Source: CAVQGM01 sp963712065 (GTDB lineage: Bacteria; Actinomycetota; Acidimicrobiia; Acidimicrobiales; Acidimicrobilacustridaceae). From it: a DNA stretch of 64,000 nucleotides. Position 1 is the stretch's first letter, and every line of letters starts with the position of its first letter. A program made the position numbers and the translations under genes. Positions 8,976-17,622 of the stretch are shown in pieces. The stretch spans positions 868,001 through 932,000 of the forward strand of contig CAVQGM010000001.1 in assembly GCA_963712065.1 (NCBI GenBank), given 5' to 3'. The notes beneath the pieces are model-generated. The model had not been told where the DNA came from. It did not search any database and saw only the letters and a list, made by a program, of their open reading frames with translations.

Positions 8976-9878
8976 ATGTCAGACCCCGAAGGCGTCAACC
9001 TTCCCGAGAGCCTCGACGTCTTGGTCGGGTTCCTCGGGGATGAGGCGCTCACGACTCGCATCGCACGCCTCGAGCACGAGCTGGTCGGGGTGAGCGTCAG
9101 CGACATCCCCTCGCTGCTGCTTGCCTCCAACGTCGATCGACGACTCCTCCAGTCGGCGCTCGTCGTCCGCGCCCAGCTCGGCCGCATGAACGACCTGATC
9201 CACGCCACCGCCATCGCGCTTGCCCTCCCTCATCTCCTGGAGCCCGACGAGCAGCTCGTCCGCCCATCGCTCGCCGCAGGCAACGACCCCTCTCGACCGT
9301 TCGACATCGAGACGGACCGGCGAGTCGCGGAGTTCAAGCTCTCGCGCTGGGCCGGCGCCGACGCCATGCGGAAGCGCCAGGTGTTCAAGGACCTCGTGCA
9401 CCTCTCCCCCGATGCCTCGGGCCGGCAGGCTGAGTTGTACGTCCTGGGCGACCGGCCGATCCGGTTCCTGCGGACCTCGACCTCGAAGGCCTCCTGGGGG
9501 CTCGACCGATCGCCGCGGGAGCGCGGGGTCGTCGAGGAGCGCTTCGGTTCACTCGAACGGAGGATCTGTGACATCGCGGCCGATGAGGGTGCGCACGTCG
9601 CGCTCATCGACTTGGAGGAGCGGCTTCCCGAGGTGTTCGTCGGCTACGACTCCCGCCGCCTTGCGCCGCCCAGGCGCCACCAGTTGCAGACGACGCAGCG
9701 GAGGTCGGCCATGGGGGTCACCGAACAGCAACGCCATCGACGCCGGCTTCGACACCCAGGACGCCCGGTCCAGAGCTGCGTGAGCAACCAGCGAGGCCGC
9801 CCCGGCGAGGGTCGAGGGGTGGCCACCGGGGCGATGTCAGGCGGTGTCGAGCACCTGGTGGGCGGTGGCGGCGGCTGA
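8976..9878 (+). CDS. PD-(D/E)XK-like nuclease candidate
   Basis: Up to 300 residues from the ATG at 8976. Residues 109-121 read FDIETDRRVAEFK, an Asp/Glu strand followed by E-x-K (Glu119, Lys121), then the helix ADAMRKRQVFKDLVH; this is the active-site layout of the PD-(D/E)XK nuclease fold. An N-terminal helical part (VNLPESLDVLVGFLGDEALTTRIARLEHELVG) precedes it. The final 75 or so codons in this frame look unnatural; a +1 shift around 9660-9690 would give a more protein-like tail (GSPNSNAIDAGFDTQDARSR) ending at 9783. Fold assignment is from motif only. It is the third gene after tRNA-Arg and a plausible effector of a defence or toxin module. Confidence 0.55.
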   Translation: MSDPEGVNLPESLDVLVGFLGDEALTTRIARLEHELVGVSVSDIPSLLLASNVDRRLLQSALVVRAQLGRMNDLIHATAIALALPHLLEPDEQLVRPSLAAGNDPSRPFDIETDRRVAEFKLSRWAGADAMRKRQVFKDLVHLSPDASGRQAELYVLGDRPIRFLRTSTSKASWGLDRSPRERGVVEERFGSLERRICDIAADEGAHVALIDLEERLPEVFVGYDSRRLAPPRRHQLQTTQRRSAMGVTEQQRHRRRLRHPGRPVQSCVSNQRGRPGEGRGVATGAMSGGVEHLVGGGGG

Positions 9879-10004
9879 CCGGATCGCGTCGACGACGGCG
9901 GCCGGCGACCGTCCCGTGTCAGGCCCGGGGCAACCTCATGTGACGTCACGAGCCGGGCATCGGCGAGCATCGACGGCACCGGGGCGGGCTCGTAGTCTGC
10001 GCGG

Positions 10005-11205
10005 ATGACGAAGAAGGGACGGCATCGCAAGGGCGGGCGGATCACGCCGAAGGGCACCCGACCCCACGGCTACCGGCCCCGCCAGACCGACGACGGGCTC
10101 GGGTGGGGTTCGCCCGAGCCGGAGCCCGACCTCATGGGAGACGTGCGCCGGGCGGTGGCCGAGGACCACCCGATGGAACTGCTCGCGCTGGCGAGGGTCG
10201 ACGACGGCGAGCAAGGAACTCACCGAGCGGTTCTTCGCCTCCGACGTCGGCGCGCCTCTCGACGACCAGGACCACCGGGGGCTGCTCGACTCGATCCTGT
10301 GGTTCGGGTGCGACTACGGGCCCGGTGACCCGCTGCGGTGGAGCCCGACGGCCGTCGAGATCCTGCTCGCCGACTGGATCCCGCGCAAGATCGTCGCCGA
10401 CGCCGCCTACCTGTCGAAGGCCCCCGCAGTGCTGCGGGCCTTCATCCGGTTCTGCCACGCCGAGCGCGATGTCCCGGCGCACCTCACCGAGCAGACCCTC
10501 GATGCCGTCGACCAGTGGGAGCCCGAGTACCTGGCGATCACCCGCTCGTCGCGACCGCAGGGCCCTGCCGCCCTGCTCGCCGCCGTCGGCGCCCTCGACC
10601 CCGAGGGCCCGTGGGACATGGGCGGCGGCGACTGGGACGAGGCGACGCGGGACGAGGCGACGTGGGACCACGAGACCCTGATGCTCGGGTTCTTCGAGCG
10701 AGCCGTCGGCGGAGCCGACGCCCTCGACGCGTTGGACGACACGCCGCTGCCCGATGAACCGTTCGACTGGAGCGGGATCCCCGACGACGTCCACGACCGC
10801 GTGACCGAGGTCCTCGCCCTCGGCGACCGGTGCTGCGACGACCTGCTCGACGGCGAGTTCCGCACCTCGGCGAGGCGCATGCTGGCCCGCATCGCCGTCA
10901 ACGGCCCGGAGGTGTTCCGTCGGCGTGGTCGGGCCGACACCGCCGCCGCCGCGATCTGCTGGTCGGTGTGCCGGGCCAACCACGCCTTCGACCAGCGGCG
11001 GGGCGGCCTCACGCAGAAGGCGTTGCTCTCGCACTTCGGCCTGCAGAACGGCAGCGTGTCCCAGCGCGCCGACACCCTGCTCGCTGCCGGCGGCTTCCCT
11101 CCCCGCCGCGACGACGTCGCCCTCGGCTCGGCCGACTACCTGGTCTCGTCCCGCCGCCGCCACATCCTCGACACGCTCGCCCGGTTCTCCGACCCCCGGG
11201 ACTGA
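10005..11205 (+). CDS. Uncharacterised protein, interrupted by one frameshift
   Basis: Starts ATG with a basic leader (MTKKGRHRKGGRITPK), then GDVRRAVAEDHPMELLALAR. One extra base near 10209 moves the coding frame, after which ASKELTERFFASDVGAPL continues without a stop to 11205. The body is helical; the last 100 residues include AAICWSVCRANHAFDQR and QKALLSHFGLQNGSVSQRAD, resembling a winged-helix or helix-turn-helix segment. A short tandem repeat (GACGAGGCGACG twice, near 10640) encodes DEATRDEATW. Function is unknown. If the extra base is real the product stops early at about 107 residues. Confidence 0.6.
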
Positions 11206-11234
11206 TCCGCCCTGGCCGGGTCGTCGAGACCGGG

Positions 11235-11609
11235 CTACGCCTCGTCGAGCAGGGCCACCAGCGTCTTCGGGGCGACCGTGCGGTAGGCGTCGGTGACGAT
11301 CTCGGCCACCTCACCCCAGTCGGGATCACGGTCGAGGCGCACGCCGAGCCAACCCCGGTGCCCCACGTAGGGCGGCCGGAAGAAACGGTCGGGCTCCTCG
11401 TCGACCGCCGTCTCCTGGGCGCCCGGCGGGGCGGCGCACCACAGGGCCAGCCGCCCGTCGCCGTGGTGGTCGTCGTGGAACATCACGAACGTCTTCTTCC
11501 CCCGCACGAAGAAGGTCGGCGCACCGTGGCTCGGGCGCTCGGTGGCCTCGGGCAGGGCCAGGCAGACGTCGCGCACCCGGCGCAGGGCGGTCTCGGCTCG
11601 CGTCGGCAC
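11235..11609 (-). CDS. MmcQ/YjbR family protein
   Basis: A 124-residue protein of family length. Recognisable features are the start LRRVRDVCLALPEATERPSHGAPTF, the beta block RGKKTFVMFHDDHHGDGRLALWCAAP and the end WGEVAEIVTDAYRTVAPKTL. The fold is a double-wing DNA-binding type; its cellular role is not established. It is convergent with the upstream gene and divergent from the sterol-desaturase-like gene, so it is a single-gene unit. It stops at 11235. Confidence 0.85.
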   Translation of the reverse strand: MPTRAETALRRVRDVCLALPEATERPSHGAPTFFVRGKKTFVMFHDDHHGDGRLALWCAAPPGAQETAVDEEPDRFFRPPYVGHRGWLGVRLDRDPDWGEVAEIVTDAYRTVAPKTLVALLDEA

Positions 11610-11663
11610 GTGGTCAGCCTAGACAGGCCGCGACTAGCGTCGTCGGGACTGGAGGGAGCTCGG

Positions 11664-12812
11664 ATGGACCTGACCGTCGCCGCCGTCCCCGCCTACTTCG
11701 GCACGATGGGACTCGAGTACGCCTGGCTTCGCCGACGCGCCCAGGTGCAGGGCCCGAGCGCGGCCGACTACGAGCGCCGCGACACGGTGACCAGCCTCAC
11801 CATGGGCGTCGGCAGCCTGCTCGCCCCGCTCGCCGCGGCCAAGGCGCTCGGCCCGCTCACCCCCGGTTCCGGCCGGTTCGGCAAGTGGCTGGTCGCCACC
11901 GCGGCCACCGCCGTCGTGGTGACGACGGCCGCCGACCGACTGGCTCGCCTCGACCACGAGAGCGCCGAGCCGGCGGTGGACGGACCCGCGCCGGCCGCGT
12001 CGGACCGTCGCCGCCGTGTCGGGCGTCTGGCCAAGCGGGTCGCCGCCATCGGTGGCGTCGCCGCGGTGGTGGCCGGCGGCACCGCCATCACCACCGCCTT
12101 CGCCGACCGCACCCGCCCGTCCCGACTGTGGGAGCACCGCGTGCTCCCCGATCTCGGCACCGGCATCGGCGCCGTCGCCGCCGCCACCATCGGATGGGAC
12201 TTCATCTACTACTGGAACCACCGGTTCATGCACGAGAGCCGGTTCCTGTGGGCGATCCACGTCGTGCACCACTCGAGCGAGCACTACAACCTGTCCACCG
12301 CGCTACGGCAACCGGTCGCCGACGCCTTCGGGGTGTTCGTGCCCTACGGCCTGCTGTGCCTGCTCGGCTTCCGGCCCTCGGTCGTCGCCCAGGCGAGGGC
12401 CGTCAACCTGCTGTACCAGTACTGGATCCACACCGACGCCATCCGCACCCTCGGCCCCGGTGAAGAGGTGCTGAACACGCCGTCGCACCACCGCGCCCAC
12501 CACGGCAGCAACCCCCAGTACCTCGACCGCAACCACGGCAGCATCCTCATCACCTGGGACCGCCTGTTCGGCACCTTCGAACGGGAGCGCGAGCCGGTCG
12601 TGTACGGGCTCACCACCAACATCGAGACGTTCAACCCGGTCAGGGTGGCCACCCACGAGCACGTCGACATGCTGCGCGACGTCCACCGGTCGACCACGTG
12701 GCGCGAACGGCTCTCCTACGTGCTGCGGGGCCCCGGCTGGGCCTACCGCCGCCACGCCGAACGGGCCGCCGCCGAGGGCGCCCCACCGGAGCCGGCGCCG
12801 GTCGCCGCCTGA
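11664..12812 (+). CDS. Fatty acid hydroxylase / sterol desaturase superfamily membrane protein
   Basis: 382 residues from the ATG at 11664 after a GGAGGGAG ribosome binding site. A membrane di-iron oxygenase: hydrophobic segments near residues 1-20, 70-95 and 125-150, then histidine clusters that bind iron: NHRFMHESRFLWAIHVVHHSSEHYN, YWIHTDAI and TPSHHRAHHGSN. Members hydroxylate or desaturate sterols, fatty acids or carotenoids; the substrate here is unknown. The nearest full-length relatives carry the same order of clusters, so it is probably active. It stands alone, 48 bases ahead of the FtsK-like gene. Confidence 0.85.
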   Translation: MDLTVAAVPAYFGTMGLEYAWLRRRAQVQGPSAADYERRDTVTSLTMGVGSLLAPLAAAKALGPLTPGSGRFGKWLVATAATAVVVTTAADRLARLDHESAEPAVDGPAPAASDRRRRVGRLAKRVAAIGGVAAVVAGGTAITTAFADRTRPSRLWEHRVLPDLGTGIGAVAAATIGWDFIYYWNHRFMHESRFLWAIHVVHHSSEHYNLSTALRQPVADAFGVFVPYGLLCLLGFRPSVVAQARAVNLLYQYWIHTDAIRTLGPGEEVLNTPSHHRAHHGSNPQYLDRNHGSILITWDRLFGTFEREREPVVYGLTTNIETFNPVRVATHEHVDMLRDVHRSTTWRERLSYVLRGPGWAYRRHAERAAAEGAPPEPAPVAA

Positions 12813-12860
12813 GCGCACCTCGCGCTCCAGTCCGAACGGCCTACGTGCCGATGAAGGAGT

Positions 12861-15800
12861 GTGGACCCGCCGGCCCTCGAATCGACCCTGCCCCCGCTGC
12901 CGCGCCGCGTCGCCGACGACGAGGGCGCGGACCAAGCCGTCGGCGACCCGCGGGGCTTCGTCGAGGACCTCCTCGAGCGCACCAGCCACCTGCTCGCCAC
13001 CCTCGAGGACGACGTGGCCGGCCTGCGGGCCGACCAGGAGGAGGAGCAGCGCCGCATCGAGGCCGAGTGGCACGAGCGCAACGCCACCGCCGAGTCCTTC
13101 GCCGAGCAGGTCGAGCTGCTGCTCCTCGGGGCCCGCCGCATGGCCGAGCACAAGGCGCGCACCCTCGACCTCGAGCAGGGCCTCGCCGACGCCGTCGACG
13201 TCGACCCCGCCCTGGTCGACGACCACACCGGCCCCGACGCCTTCCGGGCGCTCGTGGCCGGCATCGAGTACGAGATGAAGCTGGCGCGCGGCATCACCGG
13301 CGCCATCCGGCTGCGGCCCATCGGCCGGATGCTCCGCCAGGCCGCCCTGGCCGCCCAGGCCGCCCGGGCCCACGCCGACGCCACCCGCTCACGGCTCATC
13401 TCCGACACCGACCAGCACCTCGATGCCGAGGGCCGCGAGGCGCGGGCCAGCTTCGACATCGGCCTCGGGGTGCTCCGGCGCGACCTGGCCCTGCTCGACG
13501 AGGTGCTGCCGGTCGAGGCGCTGCCGTTCGACGACGCCCGGTGGGACGAGTGGGCTCCTCGCACCGTTCCCCAGCCGGTGGTGCGCGTCGGCGGGCTCGT
13601 CCACGACCGGCTGCCCCACACCCGCATCCCGGCCTTGTTCGACCTGACGACCCAGGGCGGCATCACCCTCGACGCCGGCGGCGACCGCGCCGCCGCCGTC
13701 GCCGCCGTGCGGGCCGTGCTGCTGCGCGTCCTCGCCGCCTTCCCACCGGGAGGGGTCCGGTTCACCTTCATCGACCCCACCGGCCTCGGCGACTCGGTGG
13801 CACCGTTCCTCGCCCTCGGGGAGTACCACCCCGACCTCGTCGACGGGGGTGCCGCGAGCCTCGACGAGGACATCGAACGCCGGCTCACGAACCTCACCCG
13901 CCACGTCGAGTCGGTCATCCAACGCCACCTCGGCGGACGGCACCCCACCCTGCTCGACAGCTGCCTCGCCGCCGGCGAGGTCGTCGAGCCGTTCCGCGTC
14001 GTGGTGGCGTTCGACCATCCCCACGGCCTCACCGACCGCTCGGTCGAACTGCTCCGGGCCCTCACCGAGACGGGGGCACGCGCCGGCGTCCACACGATCG
14101 TCGTCCGGACCGCCGCCGACGCACGACGCAGCCGCCTGACCAGGGCGCCCGCCCGGACCACCGGCGCCCCGCCGGAAGGCATCCTCGCCGTCGGGCGGGA
14201 TCAGTCGGGTCCGGTCGTCGACGTCCCGCGGGCCGGGCGCTGGGCGATCCGGCTCGACCAGCCGCCCGACCTCACCTTCGGCGGCGACGACGCCGGGCTG
14301 TTCGAGCGGATCGTGACCACCGTCGGGGAGCAGGCCCGACGGCGAGGCCTCGAGCCGGTCCGGGTGGCCCGCGTCTACGAAGCCCTGTCCGAGGCCCGCC
14401 GGCGGAAGCTGCGCGACGACCTCCCCGACACCGCCGGCCCGGTCGACCCCGGCGACCCGTCCACGTGGTGGACCGGCGACGCCACCCGAGGCATCGGCGT
14501 CCCGATCGGGCGGACCCCCACCCGGGAGCTGGCGACATTGTGGTTCGACTCGTCGACCCGTACGGGCGGCCTGCTCGCCGGGCGACCGGGCACCGGCCTC
14601 ACCTCGCTCCTGCACGGCACGGTCACCGGGCTGGCGACCATCTACCCGCCCCACGAGCTGCAGCTCGTGCTCGTCGGCTTCGCCGGTCGGCGCGACTTCG
14701 CCCCCTACGGCGAGCACCTCCTGCCGAGCGCCCGGGTGATCGCATCCGACGCCGAGCCCGAGCTGGCCACCGGGGTGCTCGAGCTGCTCACCCGGGAGCT
14801 CGACCGGCGCATCACCCTGTTCGACGACGCCGGGGACGCCCGGTCCGGCTATCCCGGCTACCGCGCCGGGAACGACCGCCCACTCCCTCGCGTGCTCGCC
14901 GTGCTCGACGGCATCGACCGGGTGCTCCGTGGCGGCGACCGGACCGTCGACCGCACCCGGCGCCTGCTCGAACGGGTCGTGGAGGAAGGGCCGACGTTCG
15001 GCATCCACCTGCTGTGGGTGGCGGTCACCGACGACGACCCGACGAGCCTGGCGGCGGTCGTGCCCGGTCGGCTCCGAAGCCGGGTCGTGCTGTCGCCGAC
15101 CGAGGACGAGGCGACGGCGCTGCTCGGGCCGGGCACGTCGGTCGACGACGACCTCGGTGCCGGTGACGCCCTCGTCGTCGGCGGGCTCGGCGACGAGGCC
15201 GCCCGCCGCGTGCGGGTGGCCTGGGCCGAGCCGAACGAGCGGGTGATGGCGCGCCGCGACCTGCGCCGCCTGGCCGAGCAGCGGGGCGTCACCCGCACGC
15301 CCCAGGTGGTCGACGGCGGCGAGACCGCCCGTCTCGAGGTCGCGCCCCTCGCCCAGCTCGCCGGCGACGCCCGCCGGGCCGAGGGGCGGCGGAGCCCGCG
15401 CCTGTGGGTCGGCGCCCCGGTCGGCCTCGGAGGCCCGGTCGAGGTGCGCCTCCGTCGGGAGGAGGGGGGCAACCTGCTCGTGGTGAGCGACGACGACCGG
15501 CTCGGCACCGGCATCGTCATCGGCGCCCTCACCAGCGCCCTCGTCGACCAGGGCCCCGACCTCACCGCGTCCGTGCTCGACCTGTCGCCCCCCGAGTCGG
15601 GGTTCGGCGATCGGGTCGGGGCCCTCGCCCCGCTCGGCCAGGTCGACCTGGCCCGCCGGCGGCTCCTCCCCAAGGTCCTCGATCGCGTGCACCGGGCGAT
15701 CCAGGACCGGCTGACCGCCGATATCACCGACGCCCCACCGGTGCTGCTCGTCGTCCACGGGCTCGGCCGGGCTCGTGACCTCGACGTCGGCCGGGCCGGC

Positions 15801-16169
15801 CCGGCCGGCCCCGGTGACCTCGATCTGTCGGCGCTGCTCGAGACGATCCTGCACGACGGGCCCGAGGTCGGGGTGCACACCATCGCCTGGTGCGACTCGG
15901 TGGCCGCCTTCGAGCGACGGCTGCCGAGGCGGGCGCTGTCGGACTTCGCCCTCCGCATCGTCGCCGCCGTGGACGAGGACGACTCCGACCTGCTGGTCGA
16001 CGGGTCCGCCGCCGTCGGGCTCCGCGACACCCAGGCGGTCCTGTTCGACGAGGAGCGCGGGCGGTTGCGCACCTTCCGCCCCTACGGGCCGGCGGAGCCG
16101 GACTGGCTCCGCGGCCTCGACGCGACTCAGCCGGGCCGGGAGCCGGGCCGGGAGCCGGGCCGGAAATAG
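12861..16169 (+). CDS. Soluble FtsK/SpoIIIE-like protein with degenerate P-loops
   Basis: 1102 residues from a GTG. The N-terminal 200 residues are a charged coiled coil (LATLEDDVAGLRADQEEEQRRIEAEW-type) with no clear transmembrane helices. Three FtsK/EccC-type ATPase modules follow. Module 1 has GITLDAGGDRAAAV where a Walker A would be (about residue 270). Module 2 has LLAGRPGTGLTSLLHG (about 570), correctly placed but with Leu instead of the essential Lys, and a Walker-B-like VLAVLDGID (about 680). Module 3 has LLVVSDDDRLGTGIVIG (about 870). None keeps GxxxxGK[ST]. The family pumps DNA or secreted proteins; this one may bind without hydrolysing. Its 3' end overlaps the convergent fae by 43 bases through a 12-base repeat. 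Confidence 0.8.
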   Translation: MDPPALESTLPPLPRRVADDEGADQAVGDPRGFVEDLLERTSHLLATLEDDVAGLRADQEEEQRRIEAEWHERNATAESFAEQVELLLLGARRMAEHKARTLDLEQGLADAVDVDPALVDDHTGPDAFRALVAGIEYEMKLARGITGAIRLRPIGRMLRQAALAAQAARAHADATRSRLISDTDQHLDAEGREARASFDIGLGVLRRDLALLDEVLPVEALPFDDARWDEWAPRTVPQPVVRVGGLVHDRLPHTRIPALFDLTTQGGITLDAGGDRAAAVAAVRAVLLRVLAAFPPGGVRFTFIDPTGLGDSVAPFLALGEYHPDLVDGGAASLDEDIERRLTNLTRHVESVIQRHLGGRHPTLLDSCLAAGEVVEPFRVVVAFDHPHGLTDRSVELLRALTETGARAGVHTIVVRTAADARRSRLTRAPARTTGAPPEGILAVGRDQSGPVVDVPRAGRWAIRLDQPPDLTFGGDDAGLFERIVTTVGEQARRRGLEPVRVARVYEALSEARRRKLRDDLPDTAGPVDPGDPSTWWTGDATRGIGVPIGRTPTRELATLWFDSSTRTGGLLAGRPGTGLTSLLHGTVTGLATIYPPHELQLVLVGFAGRRDFAPYGEHLLPSARVIASDAEPELATGVLELLTRELDRRITLFDDAGDARSGYPGYRAGNDRPLPRVLAVLDGIDRVLRGGDRTVDRTRRLLERVVEEGPTFGIHLLWVAVTDDDPTSLAAVVPGRLRSRVVLSPTEDEATALLGPGTSVDDDLGAGDALVVGGLGDEAARRVRVAWAEPNERVMARRDLRRLAEQRGVTRTPQVVDGGETARLEVAPLAQLAGDARRAEGRRSPRLWVGAPVGLGGPVEVRLRREEGGNLLVVSDDDRLGTGIVIGALTSALVDQGPDLTASVLDLSPPESGFGDRVGALAPLGQVDLARRRLLPKVLDRVHRAIQDRLTADITDAPPVLLVVHGLGRARDLDVGRAGPAGPGDLDLSALLETILHDGPEVGVHTIAWCDSVAAFERRLPRRALSDFALRIVAAVDEDDSDLLVDGSAAVGLRDTQAVLFDEERGRLRTFRPYGPAEPDWLRGLDATQPGREPGREPGRK

Positions 16170-16645
16170 GGGTTCCCCGGGTCGGCGGCGGCCCGCAGGA
16201 CGTCGTCGACGTCGGGTCCGCCGGCGGCACCGGCAGCGAGGGCCTGTCGGGTGGCCGCCGCGTTGTTGGCGTGGACCGCGTCGGCGTCGACCGCCACCGG
16301 GTTCACCCACACGGCGACGATGAGGCACAGCTCGCCCACGGTCGCCCGGTCGATGGTGCCGTCCTCGACCGCAGCCCCGACGCCCCGTGCGACCCCCGCC
16401 TGGGCCGCCCCCCACGTCAGCTCGCCGTGGGGGTCGGGCCCGATCGCCGCCTTGTTCACGAACAGGGTGTACGGCTGCACCGGGATGCCGGGACGGGCGA
16501 CGACGACGAACGGGGCGTGCCCCTGCGACGGCGACGCCAGCGCCGTCGCCCACGCCGTGCCGACCGGCCCCGACCGGGCCCCGAGCACCGTGTTGACGTG
16601 GGCCAGGTCGGCCCCGTCCCCGGCGAACCCCTCACCCAGCTGCAT
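16127..16645 (-). CDS. fae: Formaldehyde-activating enzyme homologue
   Basis: 172 residues from the ATG at 16645 (GTG at 16648 is possible). It matches the Fae family along its length: MQLGEGFAGDGADLAHVNTVLG holds the conserved catalytic histidine (AHV), followed by GPVGTAWATALASPSQGHAPF, VQPYTLFVNKAAI and CLIVAVWVNPVAVD. Fae condenses formaldehyde with tetrahydromethanopterin; other family members have uncertain roles. No other C1 or methanopterin gene is present in the window. The tail RPGSRPGSRPG is encoded by a 12-base tandem repeat shared with the FtsK-like gene on the other strand. Three 14-base repeats lie immediately upstream of the start. Confidence 0.85.
   Translation of the reverse strand: MQLGEGFAGDGADLAHVNTVLGARSGPVGTAWATALASPSQGHAPFVVVARPGIPVQPYTLFVNKAAIGPDPHGELTWGAAQAGVARGVGAAVEDGTIDRATVGELCLIVAVWVNPVAVDADAVHANNAAATRQALAAGAAGGPDVDDVLRAAADPGNPYFRPGSRPGSRPG
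16129..16164. repeat. Three tandem 12-base repeats in two overlapping 3' ends
   Basis: AGCCGGGCCGGG occurs three times head to tail (last copy ends GGA). Read rightwards it makes the PGREPGREPGR tail of the FtsK-like protein; read leftwards it makes the RPGSRPG tail of Fae. Both proteins probably gained their tails by slippage of one repeat. Confidence 0.9.
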
Positions 16646-16653
16646 CACGACCT

Positions 16654-16698
16654 CGTCCCGATCCGACCTCGTCCCGATCCGACACGTCCCGATCCGAC
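16654..16698 (-). repeat. Three 14-base direct repeats upstream of fae
   Basis: CGTCCCGATCCGAC occurs at 16654, 16670 and 16685 (steps of 16 and 15 bases), ending nine bases before the fae start. On the coding strand each unit reads GTCGGATCGGGACG and the nearest carries the GAGG that could be the ribosome binding site. The regular spacing suggests a protein-binding array or simple slippage. Confidence 0.85.
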
Positions 16699-16752
16699 AC
16701 GACCCGGACGCTAGCGGCAGCCCCACCCCGGCACCTCTCACCCTCCACCTCT

Positions 16753-16805
16753 CGAACCGGTTGCCGAATCCGCCCCCGGCAACCACCGAACCCGCAACCA
16801 GTTCG
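16753..16805. repeat. Imperfect palindrome, 12-base arms and 29-base loop (copy 1)
   Basis: CGAACCGGTTGC (16753-16764) and GCAACCAGTTCG (16794-16805) pair with one mismatch around a 29-base loop. It lies between prmA and fae. A second element with the same arms and the same loop length is at 36744-36796. It has no T-run, so it is not a classical terminator. Confidence 0.8.
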
Positions 16806-16815
16806 AGCGGTGGTG

Positions 16816-17613
16816 TCAGGGGCGACGGAGGGTGAGGCAGACCCAGTCGGCCTCGGTGCGGCGGTCGACGACCTGCAGGGGGGCCAGTGCGGCGACGACC
16901 GCCTCGGCCCGCGGCGCGAGGAAGCCGGCGACGACGGCCGACCCGTCGGGGGCGACCCGGGCGGCCAGCGCCGGGCCCAGCTCGACCAGCACCGGTGCCT
17001 CGACGTTGGCCACGACCAGGTCGAACCGGCCGTCGACGGCGTCGAGCCCGCCCTCGACGACGGTCACCTCGACCCCGTTGGCGGCGGCGTTGGCGGCGGT
17101 CGCCGACCGTGCGGCGGGGTCGACGTCGACGGCGGCCACGGGGGCGGCACCGAGACGGGCGGCGGCCACGGCGAGGATCCCGCTCCCGGAGCCGACGTCG
17201 AGGACCCCCGTCCCCGGCCCCACCGCCGCGACCAGCCCCCGCAACGCGAGTCGGGTGGTCACGTGACCACCGTGGCCGAAGGCACCGCCCGGGTCGATCG
17301 ACACCACCACGCGAGGCGCGACCGGCACGTCCCGCCGTCCCACGGCCCACGGGTCGAGCCGTCCACCCGAGTGGCCGACGGCCACCACCCGGGTGCCGAC
17401 GCCGTCGCCCATGGCGGCGACGAGCGCACCGGCGGCGCCCGCCGGCGCGCAGGCCACCACCTCGACGGTGCCGGGCGAGCCGGGCACCTCCCGCTCCTCG
17501 ATGCCGGCGACGCCGGCGGACCACAACCGGCCCGAGACGACCTCGACGTCGGCGGCGTCGACGAGCGCGACCACGCTGATCCAGGCGGCCTCGGCGTCGG
17601 GCCCGTCGGTCAT
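16816..17613 (-). CDS. prmA: Ribosomal protein L11 methyltransferase PrmA
   Basis: 265 residues, ATG at 17613. A SAM-dependent methylase that trimethylates ribosomal protein L11. The N-terminal L11-recognition domain is followed by the PrmA signature SIDPGGAFGHGGHVTTRLAL (usual DPGMAFGTGTHPTT), the SAM loop LDVGSGSGILAVAAARLGA, the acidic ribose-binding VAAVDVDPAA and the NVEAPVLVELG block. The signature has Gly and His substitutions at positions that are normally Met and Thr. It is ten bases downstream of the FtsX-type permease and probably shares its transcript. Confidence 0.9.
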   Translation of the reverse strand: MTDGPDAEAAWISVVALVDAADVEVVSGRLWSAGVAGIEEREVPGSPGTVEVVACAPAGAAGALVAAMGDGVGTRVVAVGHSGGRLDPWAVGRRDVPVAPRVVVSIDPGGAFGHGGHVTTRLALRGLVAAVGPGTGVLDVGSGSGILAVAAARLGAAPVAAVDVDPAARSATAANAAANGVEVTVVEGGLDAVDGRFDLVVANVEAPVLVELGPALAARVAPDGSAVVAGFLAPRAEAVVAALAPLQVVDRRTEADWVCLTLRRP

Positions 17614-17622
17614 CGGCGACGC

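Noticed and set aside
13389..16553. 1054-codon open frame opposite the FtsK-like gene
   Set aside because: Composition typical of a GC-rich antisense shadow; the plus frame carries recognisable FtsK modules.
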